Assembly: GCA_016165875.1 (NCBI GenBank)
Contig: JABBOT010000001.1
Span: forward strand, 11,411,306-11,475,305
Direction of reading: 5' to 3'
DNA from: Acanthopleura granulata
Lineage: Eukaryota > Mollusca > Polyplacophora > Chitonida > Chitonidae
DNA length: 64,000 nt
Of this stretch, positions 24,801 to 36,200 are shown piece after piece; position 1 is the stretch's first letter, and every line of letters begins with the position of its first letter. Below the pieces are notes generated by a model. It was given only the letters and a program-made list of their open reading frames with translations. It did not search any database and was not told the DNA's origin. The position numbers and the translations under genes are program-made.

Positions 24801-27800
24801 GAACAATAAAAGACAAATTTTATTCAGTGTCTATCCACAAATGGGTTCACAATGGTAAGCTTTCAGGTTATTTTCTACCACATCTACATGAAGAATTAAC
24901 ACAACATGATAATGTCAATATGATGTGTAATACATATCAGCAGGTGTAGTGCATATGAACATGTGTATTACACATCGGAGTGAGGTCTAGTGTATGTCAG
25001 CATGAGGTGTAACACACATCAACAAGAAGTGCACAGCATGAGGTCTAGTGCATGTCAACATGAGGTGTAGTGCATGTCAACATGAGGGGGAGTGCATGTC
25101 AACATGAGGTGTAGTTCATGTCACCATGAGGTGTAGCACACATCAACAAGACATGTAGAGCATGTCAGCACGAAGTCTAGTGCATGTCAATATGAGGTGT
25201 AGCACATATCAACAAGACAGGTAGAGCCTGTCAGCACAAGGTCTAGTGCATGTCAGCATGAGGTGTAGTACATATCAACAAGATGGGTAGAGCATGTCAA
25301 AATGAGGTCTAGTGCATGTCAACATGAGGTCTAGTGAATGTCAACATGAGGTGTAGCACATATCAGCAAGATGTGTAGAGCATGTCAGCATGAGGTGTAA
25401 TGCATACCAGCATGAGGTCTAGTGCATGTCAACATGAGGTGTAGTACATATCAACAAGATGGGTAGAGCATGTCAACATGAGGTCTAGTGCATGTCAACA
25501 TGAGGTCTAGTGAATGTCAACATGAGGTGTAGCACATATCAGCAAGATGTGTAGAGCATGTCAGCATGAGGTGTAGTGCATACCAGCATGAGGTCTAGTG
25601 CATGTCACCATGAGGTGTAGTACATATCAACAAGATGGGTAGAGCATGTCAGCATGAGGTCTAGTGCATGTCAACATGAGGTGTAGTGTATGTCAACATG
25701 AGGTGTAGTGTATGTCAACATGAGGTGTAGCACATATCAACAAGAAATGTAGAGCATGTCAGCATGAAGTCTAGTGCATGTCAACATGAAGTCTAGTGCT
25801 TGTCAATATTTATTTATTTATTTCATTGGTGTTTTATGCCGTTCTCAAGAATATTTGACTTATACAACGACAACCAGCATTATGGCGGCAGGAAACCAGG
25901 CAGAGCCCGCAGAAAACCCATCAGCTGGACTTGAACTCATAGAGACCGCATTGGTGAGAGGCACAGGGTCATAACACTGTGTTGGCAAGCTCTCGGGAAC
26001 CCCGCTAGTCACAGAGGCCCCAACAGAATGTGTAGTCAGTGTCAACATTAGGTACATGTGCATAAGCATAAGGTGTGGTGCACGTCAACATGTGTTGTAC
26101 ACATTAGAATGAGGTGTAGTGCTTGTCAACCTAATGAGTGGTACATGTGATTGCCAACATAAGGCCTGAGGTGTAGTATGCATCAACTTGAGGTGTAGTA
26201 TGCATCTCAGCATGAGGTGTAGTACGCATAAGCAAAAGGAGTAGTGGACATCAACATAATGTGTATACACCTGTCAATCAAATTTACATTATTTCTATGA
26301 CTTCCGAAAATAATTTTACTTCCTTAAATTTTAACAACTCACTTCTACTATCAGAATTTCAACAGGATGGTCAGCTCTAGGTCTTCCAAACTCTTTGTTC
26401 TTTGTTAAAATGACAAAATCACAGCAGGGCATCTATTTGCGCAGGCTCACGATGTCATGCACCACCAACAACCATATTACTAGGAGGGCACTTGTATCAC
26501 ATGTAACCAGTAAGGCCAGGGATAAATGCATGTATATATACAAGCACAAGTTATCCTGCACTTCACAGAGACCCACATGTACATGATGGTTATGGTGGAA
26601 TGACATACAATCACATACAGAAAGTGATTAAGTTCACAAGAAATTTCTTACATTTTCTTGTTATGAATTTTTCACTCTATCTTACAGTCAACGGTATTAA
26701 CATCCATGTCAGGAATTCACTGTGCCAGGTTTTAGCACTGGAAGTTGTTTATATTCTGATGTTGGCTCAGACATGTAGAACATACATGTACATCCAGTAC
26801 ACTAGCTATTTACTCTCTCACCTACCAGAATACATACAATTCTAATTTGTTTTATGAATTTTAAAAACATGCTGGCTCAATTTTCAAGGCAACAGTTTGA
26901 GTATTAGGAGCCCACATATGTATTTTCATATTATTCAGAAGAACCGTTACCTTGACTTTTTTACCACACTTACAGAGTATGAAATTCACATCAGTAAACA
27001 CTTGCTTCATAAGTGCCTATCCTGGATAACTGGTTATTCCTTTACATGTGTTGTGTAATTTTATCAGACTAAATCACCATACTGAACCACTGCTTATGAT
27101 GATCAATGTAACTGAATACACTGTATAAGTAGAGGTGAATTAAGTGGAGACCACGTGTCACCTGAGGTGCACTAGAGGTGCAGCTGAGGTCCTAATTTGC
27201 ATCTTACACCCTGGATGGACATTCTCTACACCTGCAACAGCTGTGCTAAGGACAAACATTGTTGCCTCAAGCGCACTGCCTTACACCTCGGTTTTGTTCT
27301 CACAAGAAACATCTGTTAGGCCAGATAGAGATGAGTATCCGATTTCATTGGTTAAACCATTTGATCTCATTGGTGTAAACATCTTTTCTCACTGGGTAAA
27401 CAAGATCTCATTAGTGTAAAAAAAATGATTCCACTAATGTAAACATCTGATCTCATTGGCAAAAACATCTGATTGCATTGGTCTAAACAGTAAATCTCAG
27501 TGGTGTAAACAACACATCTCATTAGTGTAAACAACATATCTCATTGGTATTAAACATCTGATCTCACTGGCATAAACCAAAGATCTCAGTGGTGTAAACA
27601 ACATATCTCACTGGTTTTATACATCTAATCTCATTGGTATAAACAAAAAATCTCACTGGTGTAAACAACAGACATCATTGGTGTAAACAACAGATGTCAT
27701 TGGTGTAAACAACTGATCTCACTGCTGAACTATTACCAGTCTTTAAAGCGACCCTTTAATAATCTACACAACACAATTAATATTTAGGAAGACAGCCATT

Positions 27801-30800
27801 TTACTCACTGACCAAATATGATGAACAGGGTTGATCCAAAGACACCAGCCATTCCTGTACCACTGGACCAAGCATTGACCAGTTTACTGGGAAACTTGTG
27901 CAGATATCCTAGCGTTACACTGTCAGAACACAGAAAATATACCTGAATGTGCATGTAATAACATTCTCAAATCAACTGTGTTTGGATTCCCTCTTTCATC
28001 ATAACTGTTTCACACAGGTGCTGAATCCATAAGGACTAACTGATTGACCGACTGATTGCCTCATCATATCCAACAATATTTCACTTATACTACAGCGATT
28101 AGAATGAGAGTAGGAAATGTGAGTTCCAGAAGTAAACCATAGACCTTTAAACAATATCTGACATACTTTTCCACATGTGACACATGAATTTCAAACTCAG
28201 AGAAGGCTCAATATCTAATTGCAGTGATGAAAGGCAAGTGATGTCCAACAAAATTCAAGTAACACCAGCTGAACGTCGATACCTTATTGCCACCAAGACT
28301 TCAGGAACAGGGGACAGTAAGACTTTCAATTACATATACACAATACACAGCAAGGCTGTGTCAGATGTAGCAGTACTATTCAGAAAGGACCAAAAGCAAG
28401 GCAACACTGTGGTGCAGAGGTCGCATTGAAGTGCAGATGCAGAACAGAGTGTCATGTGACAATGCCTATGGAGATAAAAGTGTTACTCACTTCTCCCCAA
28501 AAGCTGCACTGGCACCCACTATAACCTACAACAACAGTTCAGGTGAGCTTAATACACACCCCACCATATATATTTGCTTGAAACATTTAAAGGAATACCA
28601 GAATTATTTTGACTAACTAACCCTAAGGGTCTTGATGATACATTCATGTGCTAAATATCAAAATGAAAGCTATACATAAAACAATGAGCTTGGAAAGAAC
28701 TGTTCTGTGATGTACAATTATAATCCCAATACAGGGTGAAAGGGGAGAGCCTGTTGCCATGCCAACTTTGGAAATAAACAAATATTTGGTAGGACAGTTC
28801 ATTACCTCTGTACAGACCGAAATTAAAACTGCATATGTGAAGTTGTAGCCTAAACTGGAAGTCATACTTCTTGATATCGTGGTTGAAGGTAAATTTGGTC
28901 TCCATAGCAAACAAAGGAAAGAACAGATGCATGTATGTGTTCATCAAAAGCTGTTTTATTACTATCTTAAGCCTAAATTATAATGCTCAGCTACATTATC
29001 ATGATTAAGATGATGTGGAACTTACCACCAGTCCTATCAGATATAATCAACTTGTTATCATTTGTTACAGTAATTAGTGTACACTGAAATACCCTGGACC
29101 CATGAAAAAGTTAGCTCCCATGGAATGGTCTTAGCTCTACTGATCAAGGGGTCAAAGCTCCCAACCAGGTTTCCCTACAGAATACTCATTACAGTCCCAT
29201 ATAAAAAAGAACCTTTTCTTTCACTCTGACTAGCACTTCTTATCAAAATACTCACAATGCACCCTATGGCAAACCCAAAACTTGTGGCGTATGCAACACC
29301 AAGCAGACCTAAAAACAAAGTGGAAGTTCAGTTATATGCGTATCGGACATTACATTTACAAACGAGGGAACATTTGCCGCTGGATGGGGCTTTAGGAATA
29401 TCCCTTTGCCCTTAAATGAATGTAGTATATTCAACAGGTCAGATATTTACTTTTATTCCATATCAGACAAAATCGTCTGTTTCTGATTGGACAGTAATGG
29501 TCACGTGTATATCTCTATGCTCCCTAGCACATGCTGTATGTGTGTGATGACTCAACAGCTGGGAGAACGCACTGATGTAACAGTTACAATGTGACGCAAC
29601 AATGACACCAATGACACAACAAAGGAAAGGAATGTTGACACAACTTTGTCGGTAAGGTTACGACGTCATCATTCCCAGATCACTGCTTGGTAATTTAAAG
29701 CTCCTTGGCACAACAGGAAATTACAGTTGAAGCTTCTTTTGTTTTTCAAGAACAAATTTCAGTGTATTTTTTGGGTCTTTCCATGAGATGAATTTGTTAC
29801 ATGGTTACTGAATGAAAGGATACAAAACTATATGGGTATATAAGGGTATATAAGACTTACAGGCCCCATGTAGTTTCATACGTATGAATGTATGTATGCT
29901 TGACTTTTATGTCATACTCAACAATTTTTCATTTGAGGATGAGGAGTCCTCAGGATGTTTTTATATTCTGTGTCTCCTTGTGGCAGGGCGATTCCATGCC
30001 ACCAAAGTGCTGCTGCCACTGGAACATCATGCCGAAGACACTATACATGACACCCCACCCAGTCACATTACACTGACACCAGAATGACCAGTCCTGTTTC
30101 CTTGCTCTAGCCAGTGAGACGGCAACTAGAACCATTTTTGAAGTCTTTGGTATGCCCCGACCCAGGATCTCATATCCTTCCAATCAGTAACCATGTAACT
30201 AACAGTATCAAGTAGAGAAATATATCTCCAAGCCTCTGGCACAGTTATGTAACCTACAGAAACCTTTTTCAACATTTTCCGACAAAAAAACTACAACTGA
30301 TTCATAAAAAATACAATTTTTGAATAGAAAACTGCTAAAAATCTCTTACTACTTCTGGTATATAACTTTTTTATTTCTTTCAACCACAGTTCTGCTTACC
30401 AATCAACATAAGACAGCCATTAACCAGAAACCTAATCCGGTAGGACACATTCAGCAGAACAAAGGTATTCAAACCTGCAAACATGACAGATATTGATTGA
30501 GGACAATGTATTAAACTCGTCATAATGGGATTCAAATACAGTCTGTGAGAAAACTAATATGTTTAATTCATACTGGATCCTGAACCCTATTCATTAATAC
30601 AACAATTTCTTTTTGTTTTTATTTGTCCCAAATTTGTTGTAAGTCTTTGTGTTCACTTCTTCATATTATATAACATTCCCATTTCCACTGATAAGCTTCA
30701 AAGAGTACAGTACTGCAGCAACAAATGACGCAAGGTGATACATGAGTCAATATTTCAGGTTTATTTAAAGCGTTTACAAGAATTACATATTTATAATATA

Positions 30801-32608
30801 TAAAGGCCACATATTAAATATTCAGACCCATGTTATAGGCAAAACTGTGCTTTGGCAAGTGCATCCTGAATCCACTCACATTTCACAAAAACAGAGAGGG
30901 AGACATTAGCACCAAACACCAGTCCTACAAAGTTTCTCACACCAAAGCTGAAAAAACCAAAATGGAGAGTGAAAGTGAATGAACACTAAACCCCAGTGAG
31001 CCAATGAACAATTTGGGTAAATCAGCCATGAAATGTTTGTTAAAGCTGTTACGTAACATTTGTCTTATCGTGGGAACACACCAGCTGTGCAACCTGTGAC
31101 TGTAGCAAAGATTTGGCAACTTGTGAACTTGAACAGGTCTCTGTTCAATTCTTCTATAATTTTATGAAAGGCAACGTGCTTACCAAAAATCTTTCTTTCC
31201 ATTCCATTCCATTCCATGTTTACTAAAAACCAATTCATTTCAAATTTTTTTTGAACATTTGAACTCGTCTATGGGACAGAAAACTTTTGTTGTGCTCTAG
31301 GTTTACTTGTAGCAAAAATCAGAGATGATCTGAGGTTCATTGTGATCTACACAAATAAAAGCTACCCAAATTCCATTCATTTCTCTGATATTACTGGTTG
31401 TAATTTTTGTACTGTGTGCCCAAAGAGGATATTATACATTACACAGCCATTACACAGCCAAATTAACACGTGAACAAATTCTCCAGGTGCATGTGGTACA
31501 AGAAATTAATATGTAGAGGACTTCCCCTTTTATTAGCATTAATAAAACTCATAAACAAATAAAGAAGAAATGGTCAATGCTAGTATACAAGATTCATGAT
31601 GTGCCAACAAATGCCTACCTGGTGGCAATGGAACTAGCAGCAGAATTCACAATAACATATGGCAGATTGTTTATTGCACCCAGGAGAAAGAGTCCCAGCT
31701 GAAACACAAAAGAAGAATGTAGAAAAGTCAGAGGAATCGAAAGAAAATGCTCACAGAGCTGACACTTTCAGCTGAAGCAGTTCATTTTCCACTGATTCAA
31801 TTCACGGAATTCCAATGTTAATCATGGAAAATAGCTGTAGCAGAATCTATTCAAACCACCACCATTCAACATAGCAAAACTGTTTCTGAAATAACACATA
31901 ACTGTTCATGCATATTCCATGTTTTCCCATCACTGCCCACCCACCACCACTCCCACTGCCACCTACCACACCCCTCACCCCACCCCCACCCCTGTAGAAG
32001 CTCATTCTTTCACTTTAGCCAGAAATTATCACAAAATAGAATGTTACAATAAATTGTAGCCAAATAATGGTAATAAAAAAGGAAAACTGTTTCACCGTCC
32101 ACATCAGTTTTCCAAACTACTATCATGCATCCAACATGATGTGCATAGCTCCACAACGAGTCACAAATACATAAAACATGAATCTACACAGTTCATCTGA
32201 CACTGCGTATAAAACGTATGGCGGTAGTGAAGACCAAGGTGCTGTCATGTGGTAAAGTAACCAACGTCAATTCATTGAAAAATGTCATGTTCACAATGAA
32301 CATCGGAAAAGTGGGTAAGCGACAAACAAAAGAACAGCTCTAGTCTTTACAACTACCAAACATGTTTCTTTGGCTGAGAAATTTTAACCTGGTGGGTTGA
32401 TGATTTCTGTCACTGTCAGACAAATCACGTGCTTACTTAAGTCCTGTGAACTAGCAACATAAATTATCATCAGTAAATCCTGATTGAATCCAGGTGTTTG
32501 CGACGCCCAGGAAGTTAGAGAACAAACAATACCTTGTATCAGAAATCAAGTTAATATTTTAAACAATGACTGACGACTTGAACGCACCCAGTTTCTCTTT
32601 GAAGCCAT
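18848..32608 (-). CDS. CLN3: battenin (CLN3), lysosomal membrane protein
   Basis: Multi-pass lysosomal/endosomal membrane protein; loss causes juvenile Batten disease in humans. I rebuilt 14 exons that join in phase (402 aa; human 438): 32608-32588, 31698-31619, 30947-30880, 30474-30400, 29308-29256, 28525-28491, 27919-27813, 24711-24657, 23564-23389, 22612-22533, 21980-21861, 20651-20541, 20331-20166, 18909-18848. Diagnostic stretches are 'LGAINNLPYVIVNSAA', 'GASAAFGENVTLGYL', 'NAWSSGTGMAG', 'AGVFVSRSSVQL' and 'YVGLLGGASYVNIFYLLL'. The large cytosolic loop has an acidic dileucine 'EDDPLL', matching the [DE]xxxLL lysosomal sorting pattern. The C-terminus ends 'LKSD', not the prenylation-type CQLS of human CLN3. 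The first exon (MASKRNW, 21 nt) and the 55-nt exon at 24711-24657 are the least certain. The gene lies head-to-head with the F-BAR gene. Confidence 0.88.
19003..19165. repeat. minisatellite, period about 54 bp
   Basis: Three to four units with 'gaaaactacttg', 'atatcactctg' and 'tgggctgggaa' in the last CLN3 intron. Frames on both strands are repeat artefacts. Confidence 0.7.
19344..19700. repeat. dispersed repeat with GGGCCTGTTTCAC motif
   Basis: Two starts of 'gggcctgtttcac' (19345 and 19561) lead into 'ttttgggctaaagccc' and into 'aagcttagacagctcactca' plus 'agcatttctatctagccc'. The second block matches the reverse complement of 48400-48495, and the first recalls 47310-47345, so this is a dispersed family. 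Confidence 0.6.
20694..20872 (+). repeat. 26-bp minisatellite
   Basis: About seven units of 'ttcttcaccagtagtggt' plus 'tgtaggtt', just upstream (in gene direction) of the CLN3 exon at 20651-20541. It runs straight into a truncated SINE. Confidence 0.85.
20871..20968 (+). mobile_element. SINE, 3' part only
   Basis: 'cccccggctctacc', 'aacgccgtcgaataagtgaa' and 'aacaccaatcaaataaat' match the 3' half and tail of the full copy at 39803-40076. The head is missing at the junction with the minisatellite. Confidence 0.8.
21536..21733 (+). mobile_element. SINE truncating a duplicated CLN3 exon
   Basis: Plus-strand copy from the B-box region ('gtgaggtcaagtccag') to the AAATAAATAAAT tail. The tail abuts the duplicated CLN3 exon copy exactly where that copy's splice donor should be. 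Confidence 0.85.
21731..21848 (-). pseudogene. partial duplicate of a CLN3 exon, donor lost
   Basis: On the minus strand, about 12 bp after the donor of the exon at 21980-21861, the same coding sequence starts again ('VYLLECVARACAAKVRP', 'NHGCPELCAALQF'), with one codon deleted and several substitutions. It stays in frame with the first copy if the donor is read through. Its own donor is missing: the sequence runs into the SINE tail. It is therefore probably not spliced into the mRNA as a second exon. Confidence 0.8.
22141..22235 (-). mobile_element. SINE, 3' fragment
   Basis: 'gagtttcatgccatac', 'agaatatttcacctatacga' and 'aaccaggcagaac' in the tail-first order of a minus-strand copy. Only about 95 bp survive, in a CLN3 intron. 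Confidence 0.65.
23830..24130 (+). repeat. minisatellite, period about 33 bp
   Basis: Units alternate 'gttgtggagactaacaca' and 'gttgtagagatttacacaaa' in a CLN3 intron. The 89-codon 'VVETNTVVEIYTNT' frame is a product of the repeat. Confidence 0.8.
24196..24236. repeat. short tandem repeat, 10 bp unit
   Basis: Four to five copies of 'cttgcccact', followed after about 60 bp by related but inverted 'gcaagtgtcttgc' sequence. Confidence 0.7.
24920..26275. repeat. long minisatellite array in a CLN3 intron
   Basis: More than 1.2 kb of units about 26-27 bp long of the form 'tgtcaacatgaggtgtagtg', with variants 'tctagtgcatg' and 'cacatatcaacaagat'. Higher-order blocks repeat: the stretch around 25265-25420 recurs at about 25445-25600. 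A SINE (25806-25995) interrupts the array, which resumes in degenerate form to about 26275. Confidence 0.85.
25806..25995 (-). mobile_element. SINE nested in the minisatellite
   Basis: TTTATTTATTT tail, then 'attggtgttttatgccgtt', 'agaatatttgacttataca', 'ggaaaccaggcagagcccgc' and 'ctggacttgaactcata'. The copy lacks the segment that follows 'aaaaccca' in full copies. Confidence 0.85.
27340..27735. repeat. minisatellite, period about 21-22 bp
   Basis: About eighteen units of 'atctcattggtgtaaacaac' and variants, ending some 80 bp from the CLN3 exon at 27919-27813. Confidence 0.85.
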
Positions 32609-33235
32609 CGTAAAAACTAAGGAAGGAAGGAAGGGTAAGTGATACGGTACAGCCACTGGTAGTACACTAACAAACGAAACAAAAACGACAGGCGAACACA
32701 CAGCACTACTTGGAAGAGTTTCGGCTTTATCATTTCAGCGAGCGCATGATCCGTACAACATATATAACGGAACCAATGTCCAAGGCATATGTCTTTATCA
32801 TCTTTAACTTTCACAAATAATTTCCAAACACTTTTAAGGCGTAATAGTTCCCTTGTTTCGAATACTAAATAAACCTCTACAACAGAAGACTTCTCGATGT
32901 TCAACAAAATGAATACATAATTATCTCCCTTGTCACAGTTCAACTTTAAACAAAGTTCGTTCATAAATAAAACGAATGAACTAAATTAATTTTTTGCTTT
33001 GTACACCCAGAATATGTAGTTATAAAACTCTCCGGTTCTGGTGAAGTAACACAAAGAACAAATATGAAAAAACGTTACAGTTCAAGTGATTTCGAGGTGT
33101 GAAGACTGATTATGACGTCATAAAATCACGTCGCAACTGGAGGCTTCAATATCGTCAAGTTGATGCAGGCTGATTGCCCGGAATGAAGGCTTCGTACAGC
33201 CTTTACGCTGAGCATTAGTCCATCGGCTTTCCACA
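32609..33235. promoter_or_regulatory. putative bidirectional promoter between CLN3 and the F-BAR gene
   Basis: About 627 bp separate the divergent start codons of CLN3 (32608, minus) and the F-BAR/SH3 gene (33236, plus), so both promoters and 5' UTRs must lie here unless upstream non-coding exons exist. No TATA box stands out. A full CRE palindrome is at 33113-33120, with a second 'tcacgtcg' half-site-like motif 6 bp further on. Transcript starts are not visible. Confidence 0.6.
33113..33120. promoter_or_regulatory. cAMP response element (TGACGTCA)
   Basis: Perfect 8-bp CREB/ATF palindrome 116 bp upstream of the F-BAR start codon and about 505 bp from the CLN3 start. Its position in a short divergent intergenic region makes it a credible element, but chance occurrence cannot be excluded. 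Confidence 0.5.
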
Positions 33236-36200
33236 ATGGAAAAAAATCCCTTTGTTTACAACCGTGCTCTGCTGGAAAACGCTTTCAAACGATATGAATG
33301 TGGCGCAAGGTAAGTACATGTTAGCCTAGGTTCAGTCATCTATATGATATGCCACAGTCATTCAGTCAGTTTATAAAGCATACAACTATCGACCTGTTTA
33401 ATTACGATGCAGGTGCGGTACCTTCTGCCAGTCATGATTTCCTTCAGTGTTCTAGCCGGTAGATATCCTCTGTATAAATCATCCTGTATCTAGAAAGGCT
33501 ATGTAATTAATTGCCAGGAGTTTTGATCAAGGGTATGTAATCTATACGGTACCGGTACTTTACTATTGCCCACATTAGTCCTGCTTTAGTTTCAGAAAAC
33601 CTAAAGTAGACACTGATGAATCCGTTATAGCCCTGTACGGCCTGTAGTTATAAATTGTAGTATCATGATCGTGATGTGAACTATAGTCAGGGGCCTAAGT
33701 GAAGCAGGAGATGGTGTTGTATAATTAGTGATGTACTAATTTATTCTCACTAAAGAGCGACCCGTTTGGGAAGTGAAATCCTTGCAGAACGAGCAGAAGT
33801 TGACCTGAAGTATGCTCGCGCCTTGAAGGAATGGGCCGTCAAAAGCCGACTCACTGTCAGTAATGAAGGTAGGTAGGCTACCAAACACGTGTCCTTCTTT
33901 ATTAACTACTTGTCGTTACTGGTTTATGTACCACTTGATATTTACCGGTATTCGTTTTGACTGGCTCTATTTCTTTTTTCTTTTCAGTAGTTTTAGCTTT
34001 TATTTTCTCGTTGTGATTTTCTTCTTAGGTATTTTTTTATTATTACTTATATAAAGCAGATCTGTGTAGGGCCACATATTTCAGTTTAGTTTAGGGGTCA
34101 TGGTACTGACCAAAGTATATAACTGTGTGTGTCTTGTCCTCAGATTTCGACACGTCAGATAAGATTCGCCAGCTTTATCTAGGCGCTATTGCTCAAGCAG
34201 AGAATCTATCTCAGCTTCATCATGATATATTTAATGCCCTCCGGGATCGAAACAGTCCCTTCGAGAGGATCAGTAGGTGAGTATAATTGTCTTTATATCT
34301 ATAATATGGGCCCAGAGAGGATTAGTAGCTTAGTAAACCTTGTATTTATGCATATAGCTTAGATTTATACATATAATCTGGGCCCAGAGAAGATCGATAT
34401 AGGTGAGTACGCCATGTATATCAGTTCGATGCCCCTAACCCTACCGCCTCTCCGTCAGTCCGTAAGGCATACATCTATGTGATAGTATGATTACGATACC
34501 GGTACCTGAGTAATACTTCTCGCAGTCATTTATTTATTTGATTGGAGTTTTACGCCGTACTCAAGAATATTTCTCTTATACGACGGCAAGAGGAAACTCG
34601 CGACCATCGGCAGTTTGCTGGCGGACCTTCCCACGTACGGCCGGAGAGGAAGCCAGCCAGGAAGCTGGACTTCATTTCCTGGGCTGGGCTGGCCGATGCC
34701 CAGTCTCTGTAGGAAACAGTTATTATGAAAACATGTAAAGTTAAGACAAGAAGGCGCACGCATTAGATACCAACTATAGGGAGAATCCGATTCCAGGCTT
34801 TTACTACCCTGCTGTATAGGCCATGTCAGTATAAGTTATAGAACTTACACGCCTATCTTGAACCAATCTATGCCAGACTAACTGTACATGGACGCTTCCT
34901 CAAATGGAAAAGCATAATGTATTATAATCCAGGTTCTTGCAAAATATTCGGCGTTTTTACTTCTTTTTTCCAGTATTGAGCAATCGCGCAGAGCTCGCAC
35001 TGGCAAAGAGATCGACGTTAAGAAACTCACTGCTGATTTCAAAAAGGCCAGGACTGCAAAACGCTCTCTGCAGGACTGTGAGTGCCAGTGGATGAGGGTA
35101 AGACAACATGTATTGTCGTTGGAGTTAATTCAGAAATGATTCAATGAAACTACCATAAATGTATCCATACCAGCGAAATCGAGACGATGTAGACTAGACA
35201 TGTTATATATCAACCGGTAAAGCTAATGTTTTCATGTTCCATTGTTCCAAAAGATACTTTATTGGAAAGTAACCATTGTAATCTCGATTAAATATGTTTC
35301 GAATTATAAGATGAGGTCGCAGATTGTATGCTAACTACTGCTGTAGGTTGGTTGCGACTTCATGCAAAGTCAGAAAGTATCTGGCGATGCATGTTTTGTG
35401 ATTTCCTTCCGGTACTTTGTCGTTTTCCCGGAGCTAAACATCTGGACACCGCCATATCACTGGAACATTCCCGAAAACACAGGTCCAGTAAAAAATAGGT
35501 GCAAAGTTTTACGTGTGTTGCATAAATTTTGAGGCCTCCAGAAGTGATTAAATAGTCTAATATCCATAAGCAACCGTATGTATTTAAAATTATTAAATAA
35601 TACAAGAAGGTGTACAAGTAACCTTAAATAAACCTAAGTTATAACACATTTAAATCTGACTTAGCCTGCTGAGTCTTTAAAGAGTGTGTAAGAGCATAGT
35701 AAAGCGCGATTCGGATTACTTGATGTATACATGTTACATGTATATCGATTTGGTATGGTTATGAAGGTACGTGACCGCTATATACAAGAGCTGAAGGGCC
35801 TAGCCGAGAAGAACCGGAGCGGCGATGTGGCCAGACAGAGTTTAGATGCCCGGATTGCCGAGGTGCAGGAAAAGATCGACAATGCCAAGAAGCGTCTGGC
35901 GTCGTCAGGAGCAAAACTCAAGGCATTTGAAGAAAAACAAGCCAAGGTATATGCGGCAACTGAGATAAAACAAGCCAAAGTATATGTGGCAACTGAGATA
36001 AAACAAGCCAAGGCATATGCGGCAACTGAGATAGCACACATCTGATCATTTGCGATATTCAGATATAAATCAGGTTTACAAACCGGCGCAATGTAATCTT
36101 ATTGTGGTGTTTTTGCTTTATTATTAGTTTTATTTATATCATATATAATTTTTATTATACAATGTTCTCTTTTTTAGTTCCAAGGAGTTGTGGTTGCTGT

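Noticed and set aside
24920..25800. Possible CRISPR-like array of regular repeats
   Set aside because: Units are contiguous without unique spacers and the DNA is an animal intron.
28491..29308. Frameshift between the CLN3 exons at 29308-29256 and 28525-28491
   Set aside because: It appeared only when the later exon was started at the wrong AG; the acceptor 'gttgttgtag' 9 bp earlier restores the frame.
32617..32964. 115-codon minus-strand frame just upstream of the CLN3 start
   Set aside because: No homology, AT-rich composition, and it lies where the CLN3 5' UTR or promoter is expected. It could be a chance upstream frame.
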